Of a stretch of DNA of 64,000 nt, positions 35,414 through 42,596 are shown piece by piece. Under the pieces are notes generated by a model. It saw only the letters and a program-made list of their open reading frames with translations, searched no databases and had not been told where the DNA came from. Both the position numbers and the translations under genes were made by a program. Source of the DNA: CAWDAQ01 sp963800325 (GTDB lineage: Bacteria; Actinomycetota; Actinomycetes; Actinomycetales; Dermatophilaceae); NCBI GenBank assembly GCA_963800325.1, contig CAWDAQ010000002.1, forward strand, positions 248,001-312,000. Direction: 5' to 3'. Numbering within the stretch: the first letter of the stretch is position 1; each line of letters starts with the position of its first letter.

Positions 35414-36357
35414 GGTGTCGGTCCTCCGGAGGGGGTCGAGGTCTGCGTGGAGGGGCTCGACGGGCCCGCGCCGCCGCCCGCGCCTGCCGGGCCGATGACG
35501 GTCGCCGAGCGCAACGAGCCGGTGACCGCGCCCGGGAGCGTCAGGTCGTCGGACCCGGCGAGGTCGGTCTGGATCCCGTAGTTGTCGTGGAGCGAGGTCA
35601 GGTAGGACCCGCCCAGACCCGCGGCGAACGTGGTCTGCAGGTCGTTCGGGCTGCCGATGGCCTCGATGGTGTACGGCCGGGTCAGCGGCCGGAAGTTGAC
35701 GAGGATCGCGTCCCCGGCGAACCGGATCGCGGAGCGGGCGTTGAGGCGGTGGCCGTTGACGGCGATCGCCTCGGCCCCGGACTGCCACAGCGCGTTGACG
35801 ACGATCTGCAGGTCCCGCGCGAGCACCCGGCCGTCGTCGTCCTGGGTGGTGCGCGGGTTGCCGTCCGGGCTCGTGCCGCCTTGGCCCGGCGCGTCGTCGA
35901 GGGTGATGGTCATCCCCGGGCCGGTGACGGCGCTGCTGTCCGCGAGCACGCGGAGTCGCTCGAGCTCGGCGGCCTGCGCGGCCGACCCGCCGGCGGCCTC
36001 GCTCGTCGAGAGCTCGTCCTGGATCCGGCGGACGCGGGCAGCGGTCGCGTCGGCGGCGTCCTGCTGGCGCTGGACGCGCTCGATCAGCTGGGTCTTGGCG
36101 TCGTTGACCCCCCGGGAGGTGTCCCGCAGCGTCGCCGCCGCGACGCCGAGGAGCAGGCCGAACACGACCGCGGTGACGGCGAGCAGCGGGGTGGCCGTCC
36201 CCGTGGAGCGGGGCAGGCCCTCACGCTGCCGGGCCTCGGCGACGGCCGCGTACCCCGGGTCGAGCGGCCGCTCGATCATCGAGGTGATGAGGGTCATCGA
36301 CGCGTCGGGACGCCGCCTGCGGGCCTCCTCGCGCCGCTTCGGGGACGGCGGGCTCAC
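35410..36357 (-). CDS. DUF881 family membrane-anchored protein (first copy)
   Basis: 315 residues. A charged N-terminus (ca. 60 residues), one transmembrane helix (LLAVTAVVFGLLLGVAAATL), a coiled coil with many Gln/Ala/Arg, and the DUF881 domain with GPGMTITLDD, ALWQSGAEAIAVNGHRL and RPYTIEAIGSPNDLQTTF. The C-terminus is a Pro/Ser/Thr/Gly tail. Equivalent to Rv1823. Together with the second copy and sbp it forms the conserved membrane trio between pgsA and gcvH. GTG start overlaps the pgsA stop (GTGA). Confidence 0.85.
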   Translation of the reverse strand: MSPPSPKRREEARRRRPDASMTLITSMIERPLDPGYAAVAEARQREGLPRSTGTATPLLAVTAVVFGLLLGVAAATLRDTSRGVNDAKTQLIERVQRQQDAADATAARVRRIQDELSTSEAAGGSAAQAAELERLRVLADSSAVTGPGMTITLDDAPGQGGTSPDGNPRTTQDDDGRVLARDLQIVVNALWQSGAEAIAVNGHRLNARSAIRFAGDAILVNFRPLTRPYTIEAIGSPNDLQTTFAAGLGGSYLTSLHDNYGIQTDLAGSDDLTLPGAVTGSLRSATVIGPAGAGGGAGPSSPSTQTSTPSGGPTP

Positions 36358-36953
36358 GCGGGCTCACGCCTGAGCGTGAGCGCGACCTGGACGGCGTAGA
36401 GCACCCCCGCACCCCAGTACAGGACCATCCCCCACCACGCGAACGCCCACCCGATCGGCTGGGCGAGCTCGGCGACGACCCCGGTGCCGCCGGCGAGCAG
36501 GAGCAGCGGGAAGGCGTACAGCAGGTTGAAGGTCGCCGCCTTCCCGACGAAGTGGACCGGCATCTCCGTCAGCCCGCCCCACCGGGCGGTGGCGATGATG
36601 CCGACGAGGAAGACCTCCCGCAGCACGAGCACCGCGACGAGCCACCACGGGATGATGTCCCGCCAGGCGAGGCCGAGCAGCGTAGAGAAGATGTAGAGCC
36701 GGTCCGCGATCGGGTCGAGCAGCTCCCCCACCCGGGAGACGAGCCCGAACCGGCGGGCGATCTTGCCGTCGAGGTAGTCGCTGACGCCGGAGACCGTGAG
36801 GACCGCGAGCGCCAGCGCGTCGTGCCGGGCGATGATGGCCCAGAGGAAGACGGGGACACCGACGAGCCGGAGGACCGACAGGGCGTTGGGCAGGGTGAGG
36901 ACGCGGTCGGTGCGGCGCACCTGGACGACCTGGGGTCCCCTCTGCTCGGTCAC
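36354..36953 (-). CDS. pgsA: CDP-alcohol phosphatidyltransferase (PgsA-like)
   Basis: 199 residues with the CDP-alcohol phosphatidyltransferase motif visible as SDYLDGKIARRFGLVSRVGE followed by LLDPIADR: D-G-x2-A-R-x8-G-x3-D-x3-D is satisfied. About five to six membrane helices. It makes a phosphatidyl-type lipid from CDP-diacylglycerol; the acceptor is probably glycerol phosphate, by position equal to PgsA2 (Rv1822). Cardiolipin or another product cannot be excluded. It heads the division/glycine-cleavage cluster and is probably leaderless, since TAGGCT lies six bases before the GTG at 36953. Confidence 0.9.
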   Translation of the reverse strand: MTEQRGPQVVQVRRTDRVLTLPNALSVLRLVGVPVFLWAIIARHDALALAVLTVSGVSDYLDGKIARRFGLVSRVGELLDPIADRLYIFSTLLGLAWRDIIPWWLVAVLVLREVFLVGIIATARWGGLTEMPVHFVGKAATFNLLYAFPLLLLAGGTGVVAELAQPIGWAFAWWGMVLYWGAGVLYAVQVALTLRREPA

Positions 36954-36965
36954 GCTCGAAGCCTA
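36953..36965 (-). promoter_or_regulatory. Leaderless promoter -10 element of pgsA
   Basis: Minus-strand TAGGCT (36965-36960), six bases, then GTG at 36953. The divergent malY-type gene has the same arrangement 36 bases away. Confidence 0.5.
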
Positions 36966-37000
36966 AGACGTCGGGCGCCCCGGGACCGAACCCGCCGGTC

Positions 37001-37013
37001 TAGAGTCGGGGGA
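37001..37013 (+). promoter_or_regulatory. Leaderless promoter -10 element of the malY-type gene
   Basis: TAGAGT at 37001-37006, six bases, then ATG at 37013. Confidence 0.5.
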
Positions 37014-38176
37014 TGGACCGGCGCGTGCTCACCCCGTCCCTCGCCGACCTGCGCACCCGCACGAGCGTGAAGTGGGCGTGGTACCCCCCGGACGTGCTGC
37101 CGCTGTGGGTCGCGGAGATGGACGTCGAGCCGGCCCCGGCGGTCGTCGAGGCGGTCCGCTCGGCGATGGTCCGCGGCGACACCGGGTACGTGTGGGGGCG
37201 TCCCTACGCGGAGGCCTTCGCCGCCTTCGCGGACGCCCGGTGGGGGTGGGAGCCGGACGTCGCGTCGACGACGGTCGTCCCGGACGTCATGACGGGCGTC
37301 GCCGAGGTGCTCCGGGTCGTCACCGACCCGGGCGACACGGTCGTCGTCAGCTCCCCGGTCTACCCGCCGTTCCGCTCCTTCGTCCGGCACGCCGGCCGCG
37401 AGGTGCTCGACGCCCCCCTCGGCGCCGACGGCCGCCTCGAGCCCGGCGCGCTCGAGGACGCGTTCGCGAGGGCCCGGGCCGGGGGCCGCCCGGCCGCCTA
37501 CCTGCTGTGCAACCCGCACAACCCGACCGGTGTGGTCCACACCGCCGCCGAGCTCACCGCGCTCGGCGAGCTCGCCCACCGTCACGGGGTGCGGGTCGTC
37601 GCCGACGAGATCCACGCCCCGCTCGTCCTGCCCGGGGCCGAGTTCACCCCCTACCTCAGCCTGGACGTGGGCGAGGACGCGGTCGCGCTGTTCTCGGCGT
37701 CGAAGGGGTGGAACCTCGCCGGGCTCAAGGCCGCGGTCGCCGTCCCCGGGCCACGAGCGCGCGGGGACGTCCGTCGCATCCCCGAGATCGTCGGCCACGG
37801 GGCCGGGCACGTCGGGGTGCAGGGGCACGTCGCCGCGCTGACCGGCGGCGTGGACTGGCTGGACGACCTCGTGGCCGACCTCGCCGACAACCGGGACCTG
37901 CTCGTCGAGCTCGTCGCAGAGCGCCTGCCCGGGGCCCGGATGCGTCCGCCGGAGGGGACCTACCTCGCGTGGCTCGACCTGCGCGGCGCCGGGCTCGGCG
38001 ACGACCCGGCGGCGGTGGCGCTCGACCACGGGCGGGTCGCGCTCAACCCCGGACGGTCCTTCGGCGTCGAGGGCGTCGGCCACGCGCGGCTCAACTACGC
38101 GACCAACCCGGCGGTGCTCACCGAGGCCGTCGAGCGCCTCGCGTCCGCGGCGGCCGCCGTCACCGGCAGCGGCTGA
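37013..38176 (+). CDS. MalY/PatB-type PLP aminotransferase or C-S lyase
   Basis: 387 residues of class I/II aminotransferase fold. KWAWYPPDVLPLWVAEMD near the start and the NPHNPTGVVHT and SASKGWNLAGLK segments are typical of PatB/MalY proteins; Lys in SASKGWN holds PLP. The family includes cystathionine beta-lyases and enzymes cleaving cysteine conjugates. The exact substrate is unknown. Other motifs are DEIHAPLVLPG and the final RLNYATNP. It stands alone between a divergent pgsA and a convergent hemerythrin gene. Confidence 0.88.
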   Translation: MDRRVLTPSLADLRTRTSVKWAWYPPDVLPLWVAEMDVEPAPAVVEAVRSAMVRGDTGYVWGRPYAEAFAAFADARWGWEPDVASTTVVPDVMTGVAEVLRVVTDPGDTVVVSSPVYPPFRSFVRHAGREVLDAPLGADGRLEPGALEDAFARARAGGRPAAYLLCNPHNPTGVVHTAAELTALGELAHRHGVRVVADEIHAPLVLPGAEFTPYLSLDVGEDAVALFSASKGWNLAGLKAAVAVPGPRARGDVRRIPEIVGHGAGHVGVQGHVAALTGGVDWLDDLVADLADNRDLLVELVAERLPGARMRPPEGTYLAWLDLRGAGLGDDPAAVALDHGRVALNPGRSFGVEGVGHARLNYATNPAVLTEAVERLASAAAAVTGSG

Positions 38177-38226
38177 CGGGGGCTCTCCCGGCCGCACCCT
38201 GCCTCCCCCCGCGGGTGGCCGCCGGA

Positions 38227-38253
38227 GCCCGGGTCCGGACCGGTCCGGTGGGC
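38227..38253. terminator. Stem-loop between the malY-type and hemerythrin genes
   Basis: GCCC/GGGC and CCGGA/TCCGG pairs nest around a four-base loop, with a small internal mismatch. It lies in the 112-bp gap between convergent genes; nothing else is recognised there. Confidence 0.45.
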
Positions 38254-38288
38254 CCTGGTGGTCCCCACGGGGGAAGGTGCGGGTCGGG

Positions 38289-38801
38289 TCAGGAGTTCTC
38301 GGCGACGTACTGCTCGGGGTCCTTGTCCTTGGTCGTGATGCCGCCGGCGTGGGAGGCCTCGAACCCCGCGAACTGCACGGCGAGGTCGTGCCGCTCCTGC
38401 AGGCTCGCGCTCTTGCGGAAGTCGGCGAGGGCCCCGCGCTCCTCCTCGGCCATGTGGTCGCTGTTGGCCTCGCGGGCCTCCGCCACCGCCGACCACCACG
38501 CCTCGCTGCCGGCCTCGTGGTCGGCGACCTTGGCGACGGCGTCGCGGATCTCGTTGTGGTCGTGCACGGCGTCCTCGGTCTCGTCCGCGGGCTCGCCCTC
38601 GATCCGGGTGCCCGTGCCGACCGAGAGCAGCCGCGGGTAGAACAGCTCCTCCTCGGCGTCGGCGTGCACCTCGAGGAGGATCGCCAGCCGCTCCCAGATC
38701 GCGGCGAGGGTGCTCGTGTCGCCGCGGTCGACCTCGTCGAGCATCGCGAACATGCGGCGCTGTTCGTGGTGGTCGGACAGGATCAGCTCGGTGATGTCCA
38801 T
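38289..38801 (-). CDS. Hemerythrin HHE domain protein
   Basis: 170 residues, four-helix bundle. Iron-binding histidines and acids are visible as SDHHEQR (11-12), a VHADAEEELFYP helix, HDHNEIRDAV and a later DHMAEEERG. Actinobacterial relatives bind a di-iron centre and respond to oxygen, nitric oxide or peroxide. GGAGGAG precedes the ATG. TATGCT ~45 bases upstream is a likely -10. The last ~40 residues are outside the bundle and possibly flexible. Confidence 0.9.
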   Translation of the reverse strand: MDITELILSDHHEQRRMFAMLDEVDRGDTSTLAAIWERLAILLEVHADAEEELFYPRLLSVGTGTRIEGEPADETEDAVHDHNEIRDAVAKVADHEAGSEAWWSAVAEAREANSDHMAEEERGALADFRKSASLQERHDLAVQFAGFEASHAGGITTKDKDPEQYVAENS

Positions 38802-38952
38802 GGTGCTCCTCCGGTGCTCGGGGCAGGTCGTGGGGTCGCTGCCAGCATAAGGAGGCCACGCGGCGGCCGCTCACCGTCCGGCGGCCGGTGCCGGGCCGGA
38901 GCCCTGTGGACGACGACCTCGCCGGACCGGTCCGGCGTGGCACGCTGTGGTC

Positions 38953-39633
38953 GTGGGTGGAGACGCACGGGACGGCGAGCGGGCCCCGGGGGACGACGAG
39001 CGCTTCGAGGGGTTCCCCGTCGCCGGGGTGGAGTTCTACCGCGACCTCGAGGAGGACAACTCCCGCGAGTTCTGGTCCCGTCGGCGGGGTGAGTGGGAGC
39101 GGGCGGTGCGTGACCCCATGCGGACCCTGCTCGCCGAGCTCGAGGACGAGTTCGGCGAGGCGAGGATGTTCCGGCCCCACCGCGACCTGCGGTTCAGCCG
39201 GGACACCTCGCCCTACAAGACCCATCAGGGCGCCCTCGTGGGCACGGGCAAGGGGATCGGCTACTACCTCCAGCTCAGCGCGGACGGCCTGCTCGTCGGC
39301 GGCGGGTTCCGTGCCCACTCCCCGGCCGAGACCGCCCGGTACCGGCACGCCGTCGACGCGCCGGACTCGGGGCGGGCACTGGAGGCGGTCGTCGCCGACC
39401 TCGAGCGTGCCCGCCTGGACCTCGTCGGGGCCGCGGTGAAGACCCGGCCGCGGGGCTACCCGGCCGATCACCCCCGCCTGGCGCTGCTCCGGCGCACCGA
39501 GCTCATGGCGGTCCGGCAGGTCGGGACCCCCGACTGGCTGGCGACCCGCCGGGCGCTCGTCGAGGTCCGCGACACGTGGCGGCGGGTCCGGCCGCTGACG
39601 GAGTGGGTCCTGACCCACGTCGCCGGGGACTGA
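38953..39633 (+). CDS. DUF2461 domain protein
   Basis: 226 residues. The core pattern is EGFPVAGVEFYRDLEEDNSREFW, FRPHRDLRFSRDTSPYKTHQG and YYLQLSADGLLVGGGF, i.e. the TIGR02453/DUF2461 family. Function unknown. Two GTG starts two codons apart are possible. CACGCT lies six bases before the GTG at 38953 and resembles the leaderless -10 pattern with one mismatch, so that start is preferred. Confidence 0.82.
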   Translation: MGGDARDGERAPGDDERFEGFPVAGVEFYRDLEEDNSREFWSRRRGEWERAVRDPMRTLLAELEDEFGEARMFRPHRDLRFSRDTSPYKTHQGALVGTGKGIGYYLQLSADGLLVGGGFRAHSPAETARYRHAVDAPDSGRALEAVVADLERARLDLVGAAVKTRPRGYPADHPRLALLRRTELMAVRQVGTPDWLATRRALVEVRDTWRRVRPLTEWVLTHVAGD

Positions 39634-39760
39634 CACCCGCGGGCAGGCGGGTCAGCCGCCCGCGGGTCACCCGGTACAGCCACACACCGGCGCCCACCGA
39701 GCGGGTGTCGAGCCCGTGCTCGACCCGGGTCCGCAGCCTCTCCGCCACCACCTGCCTCAC
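39503..39760 (-). pseudogene. Possible 5' remnant of a DDN-type nitroreductase/quinone reductase gene
   Basis: On the minus strand a GTG at 39760 opens a frame whose first ~40 residues (pattern RVEHGLDTRSVGAGVWLYR then TRGRLTRL) resemble the N-terminus of deazaflavin-dependent nitroreductase-like proteins. The resemblance stops there. The frame then runs over the DUF2461 gene with no family likeness, and the core domain is absent. Part of it coincides with a terminator-like inverted repeat. It could be a decayed gene start or chance; confidence is low. Confidence 0.22.
39635..39667. terminator. Terminator-like hairpin after the DUF2461 gene
   Basis: Perfect 10-bp arms ACCCGCGGGC (39635-39644) and GCCCGCGGGT (39658-39667) with extra GGC/GCC pairing in the loop, two bases past the stop. 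The rest of the 249-bp gap to the MMPL gene holds only the doubtful gene remnant. Confidence 0.55.
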
Positions 39761-39882
39761 CCCCGTCCAGTCTCGTCCCGGCCGGGTCGTCGGGGCCCGG
39801 GACCTCGGTCCCCCGACGTGCCCTCTGCGCGTGTCGCCGGGCCCCTGGCCCGCCGCTGGTCCGAGGGACCGTGAAGGGCTGG

Positions 39883-42099
39883 TCAGGGGGTCGGTGCGGG
39901 GGCCGGGAGCGCCGGTCCGGGCTCGGGCTCGGGGGGAATCTCCTCCACCGGGCCCTCCAGCTCGAGGTCGGGAATGATCCGGTCCAGCCACCGCGGCAGC
40001 CACCAGGCGTGACGTCCGAGGAGCGACATCAGCGCGGGGACGAGGACCATCCGCACGACGCTCGCGTCGACGAGGACCGCGACGGCCATCCCGATCGCGA
40101 GCATCTTGATCGCCGGGTCGGGCGAGCGGACGAAGCTCGTGAACACCACGACCATGATCGCGGCGGCCGTCGTGATGACTCGGGCCGTGCTGCCGATCCC
40201 GATCGCCACCGCCCGGTGGGCGTCCCCTGTCCGGTGCCAGGCCTCGCGCACCCGGGAGAGCAGGAAGACCTCGTAGTCCATCGACAGCCCGAAGACGATC
40301 GCGAACATCAGCATCGGCACGTAGGCCGGGATCGGCAGGTCCTGGTCGATCCCGAGCAGCTGCGAGCCCCAGCCCCACTGGAACACCGCGACGACGACGC
40401 CGTACGCCGCGCCGACCGAGAGCAGGTTGAGCACCGCGGCCTTGACCGAGATGACGATCGAGCGGAACGCGATCGTCAGCAGCACGAGCGAGAGCAGCAC
40501 GACGGCGAGGATGAGCCAGACCATCCGGTCGGCGACCCGCTGGGTGAAGTCGGCGTAGCCGGCGGTGGTGCCGACGAGGTAGGTCGACCGAGCCCCGAGC
40601 CCCGGCAGCACGGTGTTCTCGAGGGTGTCCACCAGCGTCGTCGTCGCCTCGTCGTCGGGTGCGCTCCGGGGGACGACCGTGAACACCGCGACGGACCCCC
40701 CCGAGTTGAGCGTCGGCGGGCTGACCGAGGCGACGTCGGTGACCCCGCCCAGGGTCTGCTGCGCCCGGTCGAGCAGCTGCTGGTTCTGCTGCTGCGACTG
40801 GGACGGCAGCACGAGCACGGCCGTCAGCGGCCCGTTCGCCCCGACCCCGAAGCCGTCGGTGACGAGGTCGTAGGCGCGACGGTCGCTCTGCGTCGTCGGG
40901 TCGGTGCCGGCGTCCAGCTGCCCGAGCCGCAGTGACAGCACGGGGATCGCGAGCACGAGGAGCAGGACGACGCTCGCGACCGCCCACGGCCACGGGTGGT
41001 AGCTGACCTGCCGCCCCCAGCGGGCGAACGCGCTGTGCTCGTGGGCCCGCTCGGCCGCGGCGGGGTCGGGCCTGCCCGCAGCCCGGTCGGCGCGGGAGCG
41101 GATCCGACGTCCCGACAGCCGGAGCAGCGCCGGTACGAGGGTCACCGCGGAGACCATCGTCACCGCGACGACGATCGCCGCCGCGAGGCCCATGGCGCCG
41201 ACGAACGGGACCCCGGAGACGTAGAGGCCGAGGATGGCGATGACGACGGTGCTGCCGGCGACGACGATGGCGGCGCCGGAGGAGCCCGTGGCCCGGCCGA
41301 CGGACTCCGCGAGGTCCATGCCGTGGTCCAGCTGCTCCCGGTGCCGGGCGACGAGGAAGAGGCCGTAGTCGATGGCCACGCCGAGCCCCAGCAGGGTCCC
41401 GACCGAGGGCGCGGTGGTCGGGAGCTGGACGGCGGCGGCGAGAAGCCCGACGAGGGCGAGCCCGGACCCGACGCTGAACACCGCGCCGACGAGTGGGACG
41501 AGGGCGGCCACGACCGAGCCGAACATGACCAGCAGCAGGAGCAGGGCTGCCGCGATGCCGATGAGCTCGGAGAGGGTGTCGTCCGGGGACTGCCCGATCT
41601 GTCCGGCTCCCCCGCCGTACTCCACCACCAGTCCCGCCGAGCGGGCCGGGCGGACCGCCCGGTCGAGGGAGGCGAGGTAGCCGCTGTCGAGGGAGGCGGG
41701 GTTGACGTCCCAGGAGACGCTGCCGTACGCGATCGTGCCGTCCTTCGACACCGCGGGGGTGCCGGGGGCGGTGAGGGGGTCGGTGGCGCTCAAGACGTGG
41801 GGGAGGCCCCCGACGTCCTTCATCGTGGTGGCCACGGCGTCGGACCGTCCGGCCACGGTCCCGGTCGGGGCGTGGAAGACGATCTGCCCGCTGTACCCGC
41901 TGGCGGCCCGGAAGTCGCTGCGGAGGGTGTCCAGCCCCCGGGAGGACTGGCTGCCGGGGACCGAGTAGTTGTTGACGAAGGTCCCCTCGACGACCCGGTC
42001 GGCGGTCGTGAGCCCCACGAGGACGACGAGCCAGACCCCGACGACCCACCAGCGGTGGCGGCCGGCGAACCCACCGAGCCGTTCCAGCAGCGCGTTCAT
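39883..42099 (-). CDS. MMPL family RND-type transporter
   Basis: 738 residues. Two repeats of one helix plus a large external loop plus five helices. TM-rich parts contain GLGVAIDYGLFLVARHREQL and, in the second half, FGLSMDYEVFLLSRVREAWH, the paired MMPL proton-relay motifs with Asp-Tyr. External loops follow the first and seventh helices. Members export lipids, siderophores or drugs; the substrate is unknown. The C-terminus is a short acidic/proline tail. GGAGG precedes the ATG. It lies next to a sulfatase in a block of accessory genes, with a 13-bp palindrome ~155 bases upstream. Confidence 0.9.
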   Translation of the reverse strand: MNALLERLGGFAGRHRWWVVGVWLVVLVGLTTADRVVEGTFVNNYSVPGSQSSRGLDTLRSDFRAASGYSGQIVFHAPTGTVAGRSDAVATTMKDVGGLPHVLSATDPLTAPGTPAVSKDGTIAYGSVSWDVNPASLDSGYLASLDRAVRPARSAGLVVEYGGGAGQIGQSPDDTLSELIGIAAALLLLLVMFGSVVAALVPLVGAVFSVGSGLALVGLLAAAVQLPTTAPSVGTLLGLGVAIDYGLFLVARHREQLDHGMDLAESVGRATGSSGAAIVVAGSTVVIAILGLYVSGVPFVGAMGLAAAIVVAVTMVSAVTLVPALLRLSGRRIRSRADRAAGRPDPAAAERAHEHSAFARWGRQVSYHPWPWAVASVVLLLVLAIPVLSLRLGQLDAGTDPTTQSDRRAYDLVTDGFGVGANGPLTAVLVLPSQSQQQNQQLLDRAQQTLGGVTDVASVSPPTLNSGGSVAVFTVVPRSAPDDEATTTLVDTLENTVLPGLGARSTYLVGTTAGYADFTQRVADRMVWLILAVVLLSLVLLTIAFRSIVISVKAAVLNLLSVGAAYGVVVAVFQWGWGSQLLGIDQDLPIPAYVPMLMFAIVFGLSMDYEVFLLSRVREAWHRTGDAHRAVAIGIGSTARVITTAAAIMVVVFTSFVRSPDPAIKMLAIGMAVAVLVDASVVRMVLVPALMSLLGRHAWWLPRWLDRIIPDLELEGPVEEIPPEPEPGPALPAPAPTP

Positions 42100-42253
42100 C
42101 GTGCCTCCACGGCGGTCCGGGTGCTCACCTCAGGGTGGTGGGGCCGAGCGGCCTCTCGACCCGGACGGCGCGGCGCGGCACCGGGCCGTGGTGGTCGGGG
42201 CCGAGGAGGGCGAGGACGGCGGCCAGCACGGCCGGCGCGCGCCGAAGTCGAAC

Positions 42254-42266
42254 CCGAACCGTTCGG
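42254..42266. promoter_or_regulatory. Palindrome CCGAACCGTTCGG, possible operator
   Basis: A 13-bp perfect palindrome (six-base arms around one base) in the least GC-rich part of the spacer upstream of the MMPL gene. TACCAT lies eleven bases to the right. It has the size of a TetR-family half-site pair, but no regulator gene is adjacent. Confidence 0.35.
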
Positions 42267-42499
42267 TCCTCTACCATGCCGTGCCCCCGAGGCCGGCCGC
42301 CACGATGGGCGGAGCAGCCGGACCACACGCCCGGGGCCTCGGAACACATCCGAGAGAGCACGGCCCGCCCGTGCCCCCCAGCGTCCTCGCCGGGCGACCA
42401 GCGTGTCAACGCCCTGGCCGGTGTGAGGAACCGACGCGGCACGAGACGGTCACGGCACACCGTCCGGCTCGGCGGTGGTTCGGACGTACACCTTCCTCA

Positions 42500-42576
42500 C
42501 GCCTGGCATGAACCAGGCGCGGAGCCCCTGGCCGTGGCAGAGCAACGGAGCTCTCCCGTCTGGCTCGGCCGGGAGA
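42500..42576 (-). terminator. Double hairpin downstream of the sulfatase gene
   Basis: Two 7-bp stem-loops, 42552-42576 (11-base loop) and 42500-42519 (6-base loop), follow the sulfatase stop on the minus strand. Neither has a T-tract. Confidence 0.4.
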
Positions 42577-42596
42577 AGTCGTCCCCACCGAGGGCG

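Larger units (their letters stand above)
42100..42596. other. 497-bp gene-free spacer between the MMPL and sulfatase genes
   Basis: No convincing gene on either strand. It holds the palindrome at 42254-42266 and two hairpins downstream of the sulfatase (42500-42519 with 7-bp stem CGCCTGG/CCAGGCG, and 42552-42576 with TCTCCCG/CGGGAGA). A TetR-type regulator often accompanies MMPL genes, but none is found here. Confidence 0.6.

Noticed and set aside
42125..42460. Minus-strand frame of 111 codons in the MMPL-sulfatase spacer
   Set aside because: No family likeness, no ribosome site, and Arg/Pro/Gly composition typical of chance frames.
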